From positions 1-64,000 of the forward strand of contig LMSR01000018.1 of the NCBI GenBank assembly GCA_001429555.1: a stretch of 64,000 nt of DNA, read 5' to 3'. A model generated the notes under the pieces. It was not told the DNA's origin. It worked only from the letters and a program-made list of their open reading frames with translations, and did not search any database. Numbering within the stretch: position 1 is the stretch's first letter; each line of letters opens with the position of its first letter. Of this stretch, positions 24,067 through 32,341 are shown piece after piece. This stretch comes from Nocardioides sp. Soil797. Lineage in GTDB: Bacteria > Actinomycetota > Actinomycetes > Propionibacteriales > Nocardioidaceae. A program made the translations under genes and the position numbers.

Positions 24067-24774
24067 ATGTCGAACCCTGCACCCTCGAACGCCGCCGTGA
24101 TCCGCGAGCTCAACGACAAGATCCGCTACACGATGTGGTCGGTCTTCAAGCTGGAGGACGTGCTCGGTGATGCCGATCGGGCAGCCGAGGCGCAGGAGGT
24201 CGAGGCACTCTTCGAGAAGCTCGCCGCCGACGACGTGGTGGTGCGCGGCACCTACGACGTGTCCGGCTTCCGGGCCGACGCCGACCTGATGGTCTGGTGG
24301 CACGCGGAGGAGTCCGAGAAGCTGCAGGCCGCCTACAACGCGTTCCGGCGTACGTCGTTCGGTCACCGCCTGGCGCCCGTGTGGTCGCAGATGGCCCTGC
24401 ACCGCCCGGCGGAGTTCAACCGGTCGCACCTGCCCGCCTTCCTCTCGGAGGACCCGAAGCCACAGGTCGCGGTCTACCCCTTCGTGCGTTCCTACGAGTG
24501 GTACCTCCTCGAGGACAAGGAGCGCCGCCGGCTGCTCGCCGAGCACGGCGGCATGGCCCGCGACTTCCCAGACGTGCGCGCCAACACGGTGCCGGCGTTC
24601 GCGCTCGGTGACTACGAGTGGATCCTGGCCTTCGAGGCCGACGAGATGTATCGCATCGTCGACCTGATGCGTCACCTGCGTGGCTCGGAGACGCGTCGTC
24701 ACGTGCGCGAGGAGGTGCCGTTCTACACCGGTACGGCGGCGACGCCCTCGGAGCTGCTCGCACGTCTGCCCTGA
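24067..24774 (+). CDS. hemQ: Coproheme decarboxylase HemQ
   Basis: HemQ turns coproheme III into heme b in the actinobacterial/Firmicutes pathway. The 235-aa product carries the chlorite-dismutase-like fold: [53 protein letters not shown] with the conserved Tyr, and [13 protein letters not shown] [13 protein letters not shown]. It lies 31 bp after hemY. Its start is set by the leaderless-type box and the conserved N-terminus. It ends convergent to msrB. Confidence 0.95.
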   Translation: MSNPAPSNAAVIRELNDKIRYTMWSVFKLEDVLGDADRAAEAQEVEALFEKLAADDVVVRGTYDVSGFRADADLMVWWHAEESEKLQAAYNAFRRTSFGHRLAPVWSQMALHRPAEFNRSHLPAFLSEDPKPQVAVYPFVRSYEWYLLEDKERRRLLAEHGGMARDFPDVRANTVPAFALGDYEWILAFEADEMYRIVDLMRHLRGSETRRHVREEVPFYTGTAATPSELLARLP

Positions 24775-24828
24775 TCCGCACGCCGCGCCAAGCCCGGGTC
24801 AGCGCTCACTGGCGCGATCAGTCCGCGA

Positions 24829-25236
24829 TCAGTCCCTGTCGCTTCGCGGCTCCAGGGTGAGGGAGATCGAGTTGATGCAGTAGCGGTCACCGGTGGGGGT
24901 GCCGAAGCCGTCGGGGAAGACGTGCCCGAGGTGGGAGCCGCAGTTGGCGCAGCGAACCTCGGTGCGCGTCATGCCGTGCGAGGTGTCGTCGACGTATTCG
25001 ACCCGGTCACTGAGCGGCTGGTAGAACGACGGCCAGCCGCAGCCGGAGTGGAACTTGGTGTCACTGGCGAACAGCTCGGCCTGGCACGCCTTGCAGCGGT
25101 AGACACCGGTGGTCTCGGTGTCGGTGAACTCGCCGACGAAGGGCCGCTCGGTGCCGGCCTCGCGGAGTACGGCGTACTCCTCGGGCTTGAGCTGTTCGCG
25201 CCATTCCTCGTCGGACTTCTCGACCTGGTAACCCAT
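24829..25236 (-). CDS. msrB: Peptide-methionine (R)-S-oxide reductase MsrB
   Basis: MsrB repairs methionine-R-sulfoxide in oxidised proteins. The 135-aa protein has zinc cysteines C48/C51 and C96/C99, GCGWPSF with C66, and the catalytic C120 in RYCINS. The length is normal for a single-domain cytoplasmic MsrB. It converges with hemQ and has a leaderless TAGACT promoter. The placement beside heme genes is not functionally obvious, although both relate to oxidative metabolism. Confidence 0.95.
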   Translation of the reverse strand: MGYQVEKSDEEWREQLKPEEYAVLREAGTERPFVGEFTDTETTGVYRCKACQAELFASDTKFHSGCGWPSFYQPLSDRVEYVDDTSHGMTRTEVRCANCGSHLGHVFPDGFGTPTGDRYCINSISLTLEPRSDRD

Positions 25237-25242
25237 GGCTCG

Positions 25243-25248
25243 AGTCTA
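25243..25248 (-). promoter_or_regulatory. -10 box TAGACT of msrB
   Basis: On the minus strand TAGACT is followed by 6 nt and the ATG at 25236. Confidence 0.6.
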
Positions 25249-25427
25249 GCCAGTGACCCGGAACGGGCCCGGGTGACCACGCGTGACGCCGCTGCCGACG
25301 GAGGTGCCCAAGGTTGGGGAGGCAAATCGATTTGTTACCGCGCAGGTCTGGACGTACGCCGGTCGAGGCGGCAATGTCAGGTCTTGGCCGGAAATCTTCC
25401 CGGCGATCCATCTCGAAGGGATGAAAA

Positions 25428-27065
25428 GTGAAGAAGGTACTGACGATCGCGGCGTCGGTCACGGTGGGGATCGCCCTGCTGGTGCCGGCTGGCCAGAGCA
25501 CGGCCGCCCCGGAGAGGCCGGCCGAGCCCGCCAAGCCCGCGGCAGGCGGGAGCTACACGCCGCCGGCCATCGAGTGGGGTGAGTGCGACAACGCACGCCT
25601 CGAGGCGGCCGGTGCGGAGTGCGGAATGATGAGTGTGCCGCTCGACTACGACCGACCGAACTCGACGAAGATCAAGATCGCGGTCAGTCGTCTGCTCCAC
25701 ACCGACAGCGACTACAAGGGCATGATCGCGGTCAACCCGGGTGGCCCCGGTGGCTCCGGACTGATCTACCCGATCCTCGCCCCCTCCATTCCGAACGGTG
25801 TCGGTGCGAAGTACGACTGGTACGGCTTCGACCCGCGCGGCGTCGGCAGCAGCGAGCCCGCGCTCAGCTGTGACAACGACTACGCCGGCATGGGTTACGA
25901 CCGCCCCGACTACGTGCCCACCAAGAAGAAGAACATGAAGTGGTGGCGCCACACCACGCGCGGCTACTCGAAGGCTTGTGGCAAGGCTGATGCGCGCAAG
26001 TTGTTGCCCTACATGCGCACGGTCGACGTCGCCCAGGACCTCAACAGCCTGCGCAAGGCAGAGGGGCAGAAGAAGCTGAACTACTACGGCTTCTCCTACG
26101 GCACCTACCTCGGTCAGGTCTACGCGACCATGTTCCCCAAGCGGGTCGGTCGCTTTGTCTGGGACGGTGTGCTCAACGCCAAGAACGCCTTCTACGAGGC
26201 CAACCTCGACCAGGACCGCCAGTTCGACAAGAACATGGACGTGTACTGGAAGTACATCGCAGACAACGACGCTGCGTTCGACCTCGGCACCAACTGGCGT
26301 GCGGTCAAGCGGAACTACTACAAGCTGTTGAAGAAGCTGGACCGCAAGCCAGCGGCTGACGGCCAGCTGGGTCCCGACGAGCTCAACGACGTGCTGCTCT
26401 CAGCGGCCTACTACGTCTACGGCTGGGTCGACATCGGCAACGCCTACGCCAAGCTGGTCAACGAGGGTGACGGCAGCGACATCATGGCCGAGTACGCCGG
26501 CCCGGGAGACGACAACGGGTTCGCCGTCTACAACGGGGTGCAGTGCACTGACGCGCAGTGGCCCAACTGGCGCAAGACCAAGGCCGACTCGTGGAGGATC
26601 CACGAGAAGCACCCGTTCCTGACCTGGGGCAACACCTGGTACAACGCGCCCTGCCTCAACTGGCCGGCCGCCTCGCACAAGGCGTTCAAGGTCAAGGGCA
26701 ACAAGGTGAAGTCGAAGATCCTGATGATCGGCGAGACCCACGACGCTGCCACCGTGTTCTCCGGTGCGCTCGTGACCCGCAAGACCTTCCCCACGTCGTT
26801 CCTCATCGAGGGCGTCGGTGGCACGACCCACTCCGGGTCGTTGTCGGGCGTCGCGTGCACGGACGACACCATCGCGTCCTACCTCGACACCGGCAAGCTG
26901 CCCAAGCGCAAGAAGGGCAACCGCAGCGACAAGCTGTGTGCACCGGTGCCTGCTCCCGAGCCGGCCGCTGCGGCGAAGCTGCGGCCGAAGTCTGCAGGAA
27001 CGACGGACCGGATGCCCGCCGACCTGCGCACGGATCTGCAGAAGGCCCAGACGATCGGCCGGTAG
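25428..27065 (+). CDS. Secreted S33-family alpha/beta hydrolase (tripeptidyl aminopeptidase-like)
   Basis: The 545-aa exported protein has a signal peptide (residues 1-27, ending STAA/P) and an alpha/beta hydrolase fold of peptidase family S33 with a TAP-like C-terminus. The nucleophile is S223 in GFSYGTYLG; D439 (GETHDAA) and H468 (GGTTHSGS) complete the triad. NPGGPGGSG (residues 103-111) forms the oxyanion-hole region. Related actinomycete enzymes remove tripeptides or proline from exported proteins. The GTG start follows an AAGGGA site. The upstream stretch includes AAATCGATTTGTTACC, an A+T-rich candidate promoter. Confidence 0.88.
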   Translation: MKKVLTIAASVTVGIALLVPAGQSTAAPERPAEPAKPAAGGSYTPPAIEWGECDNARLEAAGAECGMMSVPLDYDRPNSTKIKIAVSRLLHTDSDYKGMIAVNPGGPGGSGLIYPILAPSIPNGVGAKYDWYGFDPRGVGSSEPALSCDNDYAGMGYDRPDYVPTKKKNMKWWRHTTRGYSKACGKADARKLLPYMRTVDVAQDLNSLRKAEGQKKLNYYGFSYGTYLGQVYATMFPKRVGRFVWDGVLNAKNAFYEANLDQDRQFDKNMDVYWKYIADNDAAFDLGTNWRAVKRNYYKLLKKLDRKPAADGQLGPDELNDVLLSAAYYVYGWVDIGNAYAKLVNEGDGSDIMAEYAGPGDDNGFAVYNGVQCTDAQWPNWRKTKADSWRIHEKHPFLTWGNTWYNAPCLNWPAASHKAFKVKGNKVKSKILMIGETHDAATVFSGALVTRKTFPTSFLIEGVGGTTHSGSLSGVACTDDTIASYLDTGKLPKRKKGNRSDKLCAPVPAPEPAAAAKLRPKSAGTTDRMPADLRTDLQKAQTIGR

Positions 27066-27081
27066 CTCCTGCTCGACATTG

Positions 27082-27123
27082 CGATGGGCGTCGTACCGGC
27101 TTCGGTCGGGACGGCGCCCATCG
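27082..27123. terminator. Hairpin between convergent genes
   Basis: CGATGGGCG (27082-27090) pairs with CGCCCATCG (27115-27123), extended by CGT/ACG on the loop side with one mismatch. It is placed just after the S33 peptidase stop and could end transcription. Confidence 0.6.
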
Positions 27124-27185
27124 TCGTGTGCCAGCAGGTGTGATCGCGTGGCGCTCCGGCGCCCATCGGTCGGCGACCGAAGACG

Positions 27186-27731
27186 TCACTTGAGCTCGGC
27201 GTAGTCGCTGCCCGGGTCGTCCTCGGCAAACCGCTGCCCGTCGGAGTCCAGCTCGGTGCAGTCGACCCAGATCTCGACGTTGTGGACGGTTGCAGGGGTT
27301 CCCTTGGTCGCCAGCAGGACGCGCAGCTGCACCTCGCCCTTGCGGGCCGTGACCGAACCTGCCTGGCCGTCCGACGGCTTCTGGACCCTGACCTCCGAGA
27401 ATCCGGACTTCCGGGCCTGCTCGGAGATCAGCTCGCCTGCGTCCTGGTGCACCGGGCCGACCAGCCCGATGTTGGCGATGTACTGCCACTGGTCGGAGCT
27501 CATCTGGCACTCGGTGAACTGGGCACCCGCTGCACGGACCTCTCCCTGGAGGTCCTTGACGAGACCGGGGCCGAGCGCGAGCACGGCGTCGTCGACCTGA
27601 TCCTTCATGCTCCGGGCATCCATCGCGGGACTCTTCTCCTTGGTCGGCTGGTCCGGCTCGTCGTCGGCGCAGCCGGCGATGACCAGCAGCGCGAGCAGCA
27701 GGGCGGTGAGAGAGGCGGGCAGTCGCGTCAT
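27186..27731 (-). CDS. Lipoprotein (LppA-like), last gene of the DUF1023 cassette
   Basis: The 181-aa product has a lipobox VIAGC (Cys21) and a small extracytoplasmic domain with two cysteines (FTECQMS and VDCTEL), resembling LppA-type actinobacterial lipoproteins. The ATG at 27731 overlaps the preceding gene's TGA (TGATG), so it is translationally coupled. Its position after a hydrolase with a toxin-like tail suggests an accessory or protective role, but this is inference only. Confidence 0.75.
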   Translation of the reverse strand: MTRLPASLTALLLALLVIAGCADDEPDQPTKEKSPAMDARSMKDQVDDAVLALGPGLVKDLQGEVRAAGAQFTECQMSSDQWQYIANIGLVGPVHQDAGELISEQARKSGFSEVRVQKPSDGQAGSVTARKGEVQLRVLLATKGTPATVHNVEIWVDCTELDSDGQRFAEDDPGSDYAELK

Positions 27732-29773
27732 CAATGGCCGAACACCCCCTTGAAGGTGCCGATCGGATCGGTGACGACCTTCTTGCCACCCTCATAGATG
27801 TCCTTGCCGGTCTCCACGGTTCCCTCCACGACCTTCTTGCCGGTCTCCACGGTTCCGTCCACCACCTTCTTGCCGGTGTCCACTGCTCCATCCACGACAT
27901 CCTTGCCGCCCTCGACGACACGATGGGTTCCCTCGACGACCGGATCGATGATCGGCTCCTTGATGTAGTGGTTGAAGGCCTTGCGGCCCTCCTCCTTGGC
28001 TTCTTCCTTGGCAAGGTCGTACAAGTAGTCGTTGGCGTCCTTCGTGCGCCCCGGCACGATGGTCGGTTCCTTGCCTTGCACGATCTCACTGATGTTGTGC
28101 AGGGACTTGCTGCCGGGGTCGAAGTACGCCGTGTGGTTGTCGATCCCGTCGGTGTGCAGGGTGTTGTAGTGGAGCTCCTTGCCGGGATCGACCTCGAAGC
28201 GCTTGGCGCCGAAGGACTCCTGGGCCGGGTCCTCGCCGAGCCCGAGCCCGCCCGGGCCAGCGAGTGGGTTGAACGGGATCTTCTTGAAGAGACTGCTCTC
28301 GCCGCCGTGGTCGTCGCGGCCCAACCAGGTCACCGGGTCGTTCTCGGCGGCGCCCACGTAGACCGAGCCGGGAGGCATGTTCAGGTCACTGACATTGTCC
28401 GATCCGCCACCTGCGCCCGGGCTGCCGAGCAGCACCAGGCGGTCGGCGTCGAGACCGTCGGTCGCCGCGTGCGAGGCGACGTTGGAGCCGTAGCTGTGGG
28501 CAACCACACTCAGGTGGGACTGTGGACCGTCGTCGGTGGCTCGCAGTCCGGCCACGAAGTCACTGAGCAGGTGACCGCCCTGTTCCGACTTCTGCTCGTT
28601 GATCACCGACGCCATGTCGAAGCCCGATTCGAAGGGGTTGGAGCCGGTGACGGACGGGGAGTCGTAGCCCATCCAGGCGATCACGGAGCTCGACTCGCCG
28701 TTCTGCGACGACTCGAGGAACAGGCGCAACGCGTCCTCGCCCTGGCTGTCGATGGTGGAGCCGTCGTTCGTGATGCCGGGCACGACCACTGCGGTGTTGT
28801 CGGCCGTGTCGGGGTCGCCGTACGCAACCGCTGCGGCGCCGTCACTGTCGAACGCGCCGGGAAGGTAGACCAGCAGGTTGGTGTCGACCAGCTGGCCGGT
28901 GTTCGGGTCGACCTTGGTGGTCCCGAGGTCGAGGGCCTTCTGCGCCGACTCGGCGTTCTTGAGCTGCAGCGACTGGTCGTCGGTGAGCCGGCCCTCGTCC
29001 TCGAGCTTGTGGAGGTGGGCGAGGTCCTGCTGCAACGACCCGCGGTTGGCATCGTCGCGGTCTCCAGCCGGGATCCCGTTGGTGTTTCCGATGATCTCGG
29101 GGCTGTGCACCTTGAGGGCTTCCTGCTGCTCAGGCGTCAGGCTGTCCCACCACTTCGTGATGGCCTTGGGGTCCTTCTTGCCCTTCAGCTGGTCGAGCAG
29201 CTTCGAGGTGTCGACCCGGTCTGGGTTGTCGGCAGCGGCCTCACCCTCGTCGAGGGTGTCGACGGATCGGAGCACTCGGATGAATCGGTCCTCGGCCGAG
29301 ACGATGCTGCCCTTCCACGTCGTGATGCGGCCGTTCAGTGCCACCGCCCGGTCGGTGAGGACCGCGGCCTCGGCCTGCAGGCCGGGTACGTCGTCCTCGG
29401 TGCCTTTGTTGGCCCGGGAGACGAGGTCGTCGATGTCGGAGTTGAGGTCGAACCGGTCGGAACCCAGGTCGTCACGGTCGGCGGACAGGTCCACCATGGT
29501 GCTCACGTAGACGTCGCAGCCGCGAGTCACCTCCTCGAGGGCAGCGGAGACCACGTCCGCGTCTCGGGCCAGGTGGGTCATCTCGTGGTCGGCCCGGTCG
29601 GCGTCGTCGCCCTCCCACCCTCGCGGCGATCCCTTGCCGTTCATGGCGGTCGAGACGTCGGACGTGGCGACTGCGGCACCGCGCAGGTCATCGGCCACGC
29701 TCATCGCCTCGACGTCGCACTCCATCGAGGGGAGCGGTTCGATCTTGGCGGGCACGACGACGGTGGCGGTCAC
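27731..29773 (-). CDS. DUF1023 alpha/beta hydrolase with WXG-like N-terminus and 11-residue repeat tail
   Basis: The 680-aa protein has three parts: an N-terminal helical region (about 1-180) rich in Asp/Ala and resembling WXG100/LXG-type helical hairpins; an alpha/beta hydrolase core of the DUF1023 type with nucleophile S427 in VVAHSYGSNVASHA and VVVPGITNDGST; and a C-terminal tail (about 617-667) of four to five 11-residue repeats such as VVDGAVDTGKK. There is no signal peptide, so export by a type VII-like route is possible (inference). GTG start, GTGA overlap with the WXG-like gene. Confidence 0.8.
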   Translation of the reverse strand: MTATVVVPAKIEPLPSMECDVEAMSVADDLRGAAVATSDVSTAMNGKGSPRGWEGDDADRADHEMTHLARDADVVSAALEEVTRGCDVYVSTMVDLSADRDDLGSDRFDLNSDIDDLVSRANKGTEDDVPGLQAEAAVLTDRAVALNGRITTWKGSIVSAEDRFIRVLRSVDTLDEGEAAADNPDRVDTSKLLDQLKGKKDPKAITKWWDSLTPEQQEALKVHSPEIIGNTNGIPAGDRDDANRGSLQQDLAHLHKLEDEGRLTDDQSLQLKNAESAQKALDLGTTKVDPNTGQLVDTNLLVYLPGAFDSDGAAAVAYGDPDTADNTAVVVPGITNDGSTIDSQGEDALRLFLESSQNGESSSVIAWMGYDSPSVTGSNPFESGFDMASVINEQKSEQGGHLLSDFVAGLRATDDGPQSHLSVVAHSYGSNVASHAATDGLDADRLVLLGSPGAGGGSDNVSDLNMPPGSVYVGAAENDPVTWLGRDDHGGESSLFKKIPFNPLAGPGGLGLGEDPAQESFGAKRFEVDPGKELHYNTLHTDGIDNHTAYFDPGSKSLHNISEIVQGKEPTIVPGRTKDANDYLYDLAKEEAKEEGRKAFNHYIKEPIIDPVVEGTHRVVEGGKDVVDGAVDTGKKVVDGTVETGKKVVEGTVETGKDIYEGGKKVVTDPIGTFKGVFGH
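27781..27930 (-). repeat. 33-bp tandem repeats coding the 11-residue tail
   Basis: The DNA repeats with a 33-bp period (ACCTTCTTGCCGGT recurs on the + strand) and codes amphipathic 11-mers with G-K-K and V-V at fixed places. The recent-looking DNA similarity suggests expansion by slippage or recombination. Confidence 0.75.
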
Positions 29774-30138
29774 GGGGTGTCACCCGGCAGGGGGCGCGTG
29801 AGTGGGCCGTAGTAGGGGCCTCCGAGGTTCGGGTCCAGGCTGCGCTGGTCCCAGGGCATCAGCTTCTTCAGGTCCTGCTCGTTGGTCTCGTCGGTGACTC
29901 CCCACGTCTGTGACGCGGTGGTGAGGGACGTGGCGTGCTCGTCAGCGTTCTTGCGCAGCTTCTCCGTGCGGGTGGCCCACAGGTCGACGAACACCTTGGC
30001 CACCGGCCCCACCCGGGGTCCGAGGAGTCCTGTCTCGACGTCGGTGAGGCACTTCTTCGCACTGTAGAGGTCATCTGCCTGGTCCCTCCACACCGTGGCC
30101 GCGTCGGTCAGCGCCTTGCGCCAGACGACCGAGCTCAA
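29770..30138 (-). CDS. WXG100-like small helical protein
   Basis: The 122-aa product is mostly alpha-helical, has Trp residues near the ends of the helices (VWRKALTDAATVWRDQADDL, DLWATRTEKLRKNADEHA, QTWGVTDETN) and lacks a signal peptide, as in WXG100/ESX-like partners. It overlaps the next gene (GTGA) and the previous one (TTGA), which argues for a TTG start at 30138. It may be the export partner or structural partner of the DUF1023 hydrolase. It is longer than a canonical WXG100 protein, so the assignment is tentative. Confidence 0.6.
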   Translation of the reverse strand: MSSVVWRKALTDAATVWRDQADDLYSAKKCLTDVETGLLGPRVGPVAKVFVDLWATRTEKLRKNADEHATSLTTASQTWGVTDETNEQDLKKLMPWDQRSLDPNLGGPYYGPLTRPLPGDTP

Positions 30139-30632
30139 CGTTCCGCGTCCAGCGCCGCGGCGCTCGCGTCACTGAGCGGGAAGGCGGCAGAACGGATCTC
30201 GACCTCGACCGCGGTCCGGTAGCCGATGGCCTCCAGGACCAGGTCGTCGTGCACGGCCCGCAGCCGCGAGGAGCCGTCGGCGTACGGTCGTGCGTCCCAG
30301 CCCTCGGCGAGGAGCCAGTCGCCGACCAGCTCGAGCGTCTGCGTGGCGGCTGGCAGGTCGCTGAGCAGGGTGCGGGCAATGCGGTGCCTGCTGCCGGTGC
30401 GGGCATACGTCGACCACAGGTCCACCGTTGCCGACTCCGGTCGTCCGGTGACCGCGAGCAGCCGGTCAAGCGTGCGCCGCGCTTGCGCGACGGCGACCCG
30501 GGCTCGCCGGAGCACCTCGGTGCTCTCGGTCTCCGGGGGCGCGGCGGCGGGCGGAAGGATCACCAGATCCACGTCGGGGTGCTCCTGGCGGACAACCCTG
30601 AGGAACGGGTCGTTGAGGGCGGGGTCGGACAT
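30135..30632 (-). CDS. Hypothetical protein opening the DUF1023 cassette, 165 aa
   Basis: I do not recognise the family. The ATG at 30632 is chosen because GGAGAG lies just upstream. The product is soluble, Ala/Arg-rich and helical in the middle (RRARVAVAQARRTLDRLLA), with a C-terminal mixed part that reads like a small alpha/beta chaperone or EspG-like fold (DLPAATQTLELVGDWLLAEGW, EAIGYRTAVEVEIRSAAFPL). Location at the head of a coupled WXG-like/hydrolase/lipoprotein set would fit a dedicated chaperone; this is inference. Confidence 0.6.
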   Translation of the reverse strand: MSDPALNDPFLRVVRQEHPDVDLVILPPAAAPPETESTEVLRRARVAVAQARRTLDRLLAVTGRPESATVDLWSTYARTGSRHRIARTLLSDLPAATQTLELVGDWLLAEGWDARPYADGSSRLRAVHDDLVLEAIGYRTAVEVEIRSAAFPLSDASAAALDAER

Positions 30633-30750
30633 GACTCTCCATCTATCCGTTCGGGGCTGCGTCCAAACCATGGCGTGGACTCACCGATCTCTCGCCTGCT
30701 GCGCGACGGCGTCGATCGGTGATTCCAAGCTCGGCCCGGTGGCTCGACGG

Positions 30751-30756
30751 TAGCGT
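30751..30756 (+). promoter_or_regulatory. -10 box TAGCGT of ligD-pol
   Basis: TAGCGT is followed by 7 nt and the ATG at 30764 with no ribosome-binding site. Confidence 0.6.
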
Positions 30757-30763
30757 GTCCGGC

Positions 30764-31843
30764 ATGGCGAAGTCAGCGGCAGCAGAAGTTGATGCAGGCG
30801 GCAGGTCAGTGCGGGTCTCGAGTCCGGACCGGGTCATCTACGAGGCGACCGAGGGCACTCCCGAGGTGACCAAGCTGATGGTGGCGGAGTTCTTCGCGAA
30901 GGCCGACGACGCGTTGATGCGGGCGCTGCGTGATCGACCGACTGCCCTCGAGCGCTGGCCCAGCGGCGTACGCGAGGGCATGAAGCTGGCCACCGGCCCG
31001 CAGGACCGCAACGCGGATGCGTTCTACCAGAAGCGGGTGGCCAAGGGGGCGCCCGACTTCGTCGAGTCGGTCGGGATCACCTTCCCGTCCGGACGCACTG
31101 CGCAGGAGATCTGCCCGACCGAGGTGGCGGTCCCGGTGTGGTGTGCCCACATGGGCACCCTGACCTTCCACCCCTGGCCGGTCCGGCGTGCCGACGTCGA
31201 CCGTCCCGACGAGCTGCGAATCGACCTCGACCCCCAGCCCGGTACGACGTTCGCGGACGCCGTGCGCGTTGCAGGCGTGGCCCGCGAGCTGTTCGAGGAG
31301 CTGGGGATCACCGCGTTCGTGAAGACCAGCGGCAACCGGGGTGTGCACGTCTTCGTGCGGATCGAGCCGCGGTGGGAGTTCGTCGACCTGCGTCACGCCG
31401 CGATCGGCTTCGGTCGTGAGCTGGAGAAGCGCGATGACGGGGTGACCACGGCCTGGTGGAAGGAGGAGCGGGGGGAGCGGATCTTCGTCGACTTCAATCA
31501 GAACTGCCGCGACCGCACCATCGCCTCGGCCTACTCGCTCCGGCCGCAGCCGGGTGCTCCGGTCTCCACTCCGCTGACCTGGGCCGAGCTGGCCGAGGTC
31601 AAGGATCCGCGTGACTTCAACCTGTTCACGGTGCCCGACCTGCTGGCCGATCGTGGTGATGCCTGGGCTGCCATCGACGACGTGGCGCACTCGCTCGAGC
31701 CGCTGCTGCAGCTGTGGGAGTCGAACCCGGTCGAGCTGAACTATCCGCCGGACTATCCCAAGATGCCTGGCGAGCCGCCGCGGGTGCAGCCGAGCAAGAA
31801 GGTCGCCGAGCACTGGGACGCAGAAGGCAACCGGGTGGAGTGA
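30764..31843 (+). CDS. ligD: LigD-type polymerase/primase domain protein (NHEJ)
   Basis: The 359-aa protein is a stand-alone LigD polymerase (PolDom) module of the archaeo-eukaryotic primase superfamily that fills gaps with ribonucleotides during bacterial non-homologous end joining. Visible motifs are the metal-binding RIDLDPQPG (D-x-D) and KTSGNRGVHVFVRI (S-G-x-x-G-x-H). It lacks the ligase and nuclease domains of full LigD. LigC is encoded 1 kb away on the other strand; no Ku gene is in the window. Confidence 0.9.
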   Translation: MAKSAAAEVDAGGRSVRVSSPDRVIYEATEGTPEVTKLMVAEFFAKADDALMRALRDRPTALERWPSGVREGMKLATGPQDRNADAFYQKRVAKGAPDFVESVGITFPSGRTAQEICPTEVAVPVWCAHMGTLTFHPWPVRRADVDRPDELRIDLDPQPGTTFADAVRVAGVARELFEELGITAFVKTSGNRGVHVFVRIEPRWEFVDLRHAAIGFGRELEKRDDGVTTAWWKEERGERIFVDFNQNCRDRTIASAYSLRPQPGAPVSTPLTWAELAEVKDPRDFNLFTVPDLLADRGDAWAAIDDVAHSLEPLLQLWESNPVELNYPPDYPKMPGEPPRVQPSKKVAEHWDAEGNRVE

Positions 31844-31863
31844 CGAACGGGGTCATTGGCCGT

Positions 31864-31910
31864 TTGGATGTGGATCTTCCGGCGTGACGTGCCGGAGCAG
31901 CCACATCCAA
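31864..31910. repeat. Nested inverted repeat (cruciform-like)
   Basis: TTGGATGTGG (31864-31873) pairs with CCACATCCAA (31901-31910); inside, TCCGGC (31878-31883) pairs with GCCGGA (31891-31896). It lies just after ligD and before a second strong hairpin. Confidence 0.65.
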
Positions 31911-31937
31911 GCCTCGATGGAGCACCCCACGAGATGC

Positions 31938-31971
31938 GAGAGGCCCGGCCGAAGACTCGGCCGGGCCTCTC
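31938..31971. terminator. 15-bp perfect hairpin, bidirectional terminator
   Basis: GAGAGGCCCGGCCGA pairs perfectly with TCGGCCGGGCCTCTC around a 4-nt loop. It sits between the convergent ligD and YeaQ-family genes. There is no clear U-tract, as is common in high-G+C actinobacteria. Confidence 0.75.
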
Positions 31972-31992
31972 ACAATCTGGCGTGGGTGGCGG

Positions 31993-32253
31993 TCAGACCT
32001 TCTTGCGACCCACAGTGCCCTCGGCGATGCCGATCAGAATGATTGCTGCCACGATGCCGACGATCGTGCCGAGCACGTTGAGCTCCCAGATGTCGCCCGT
32101 GCCGATCAGCGAGGCGATGATGCCTCCGATGAGGGCACCGGCAATACCGAGGCCGATGGTCATGAGCCAGCTGATGCTCTGCCGACCGGGCTTGAGCAGC
32201 CGGGCAACCACGCCGATCACGATGCCAATGATGATGAGTCCGAGGACCTGCAT
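31993..32253 (-). CDS. GlsB/YeaQ/YmgE family membrane protein
   Basis: The 86-aa protein has three hydrophobic glycine-rich helices (VLGLIIIGIVIGVVARLL, WLMTIGLGIAGALIGGIIASLI, VLGTIVGIVAAIILIGI) with the family signature G-R-Q-S in the first loop (KPGRQSISWLM). These small transglycosylase-associated or stress-related membrane proteins have no proven function. The ATG at 32253 is chosen for its TTAGGAG ribosome-binding site; the longer frame would start without one. Confidence 0.9.
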   Translation of the reverse strand: MQVLGLIIIGIVIGVVARLLKPGRQSISWLMTIGLGIAGALIGGIIASLIGTGDIWELNVLGTIVGIVAAIILIGIAEGTVGRKKV

Positions 32254-32341
32254 GCTCGCTCCTAACTTCGGTGCCACGCGTCATTGCGTGACGATCCTTT
32301 CGAAGATAGCCCCAAAACGGCCACAGGTGCGGGACGTCGGA

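Noticed and set aside
27734..29812. 692-aa open frame on the + strand
   Set aside because: It is antisense to the DUF1023 hydrolase, whose motifs (AHSYGSN) and coupled neighbours are clear.
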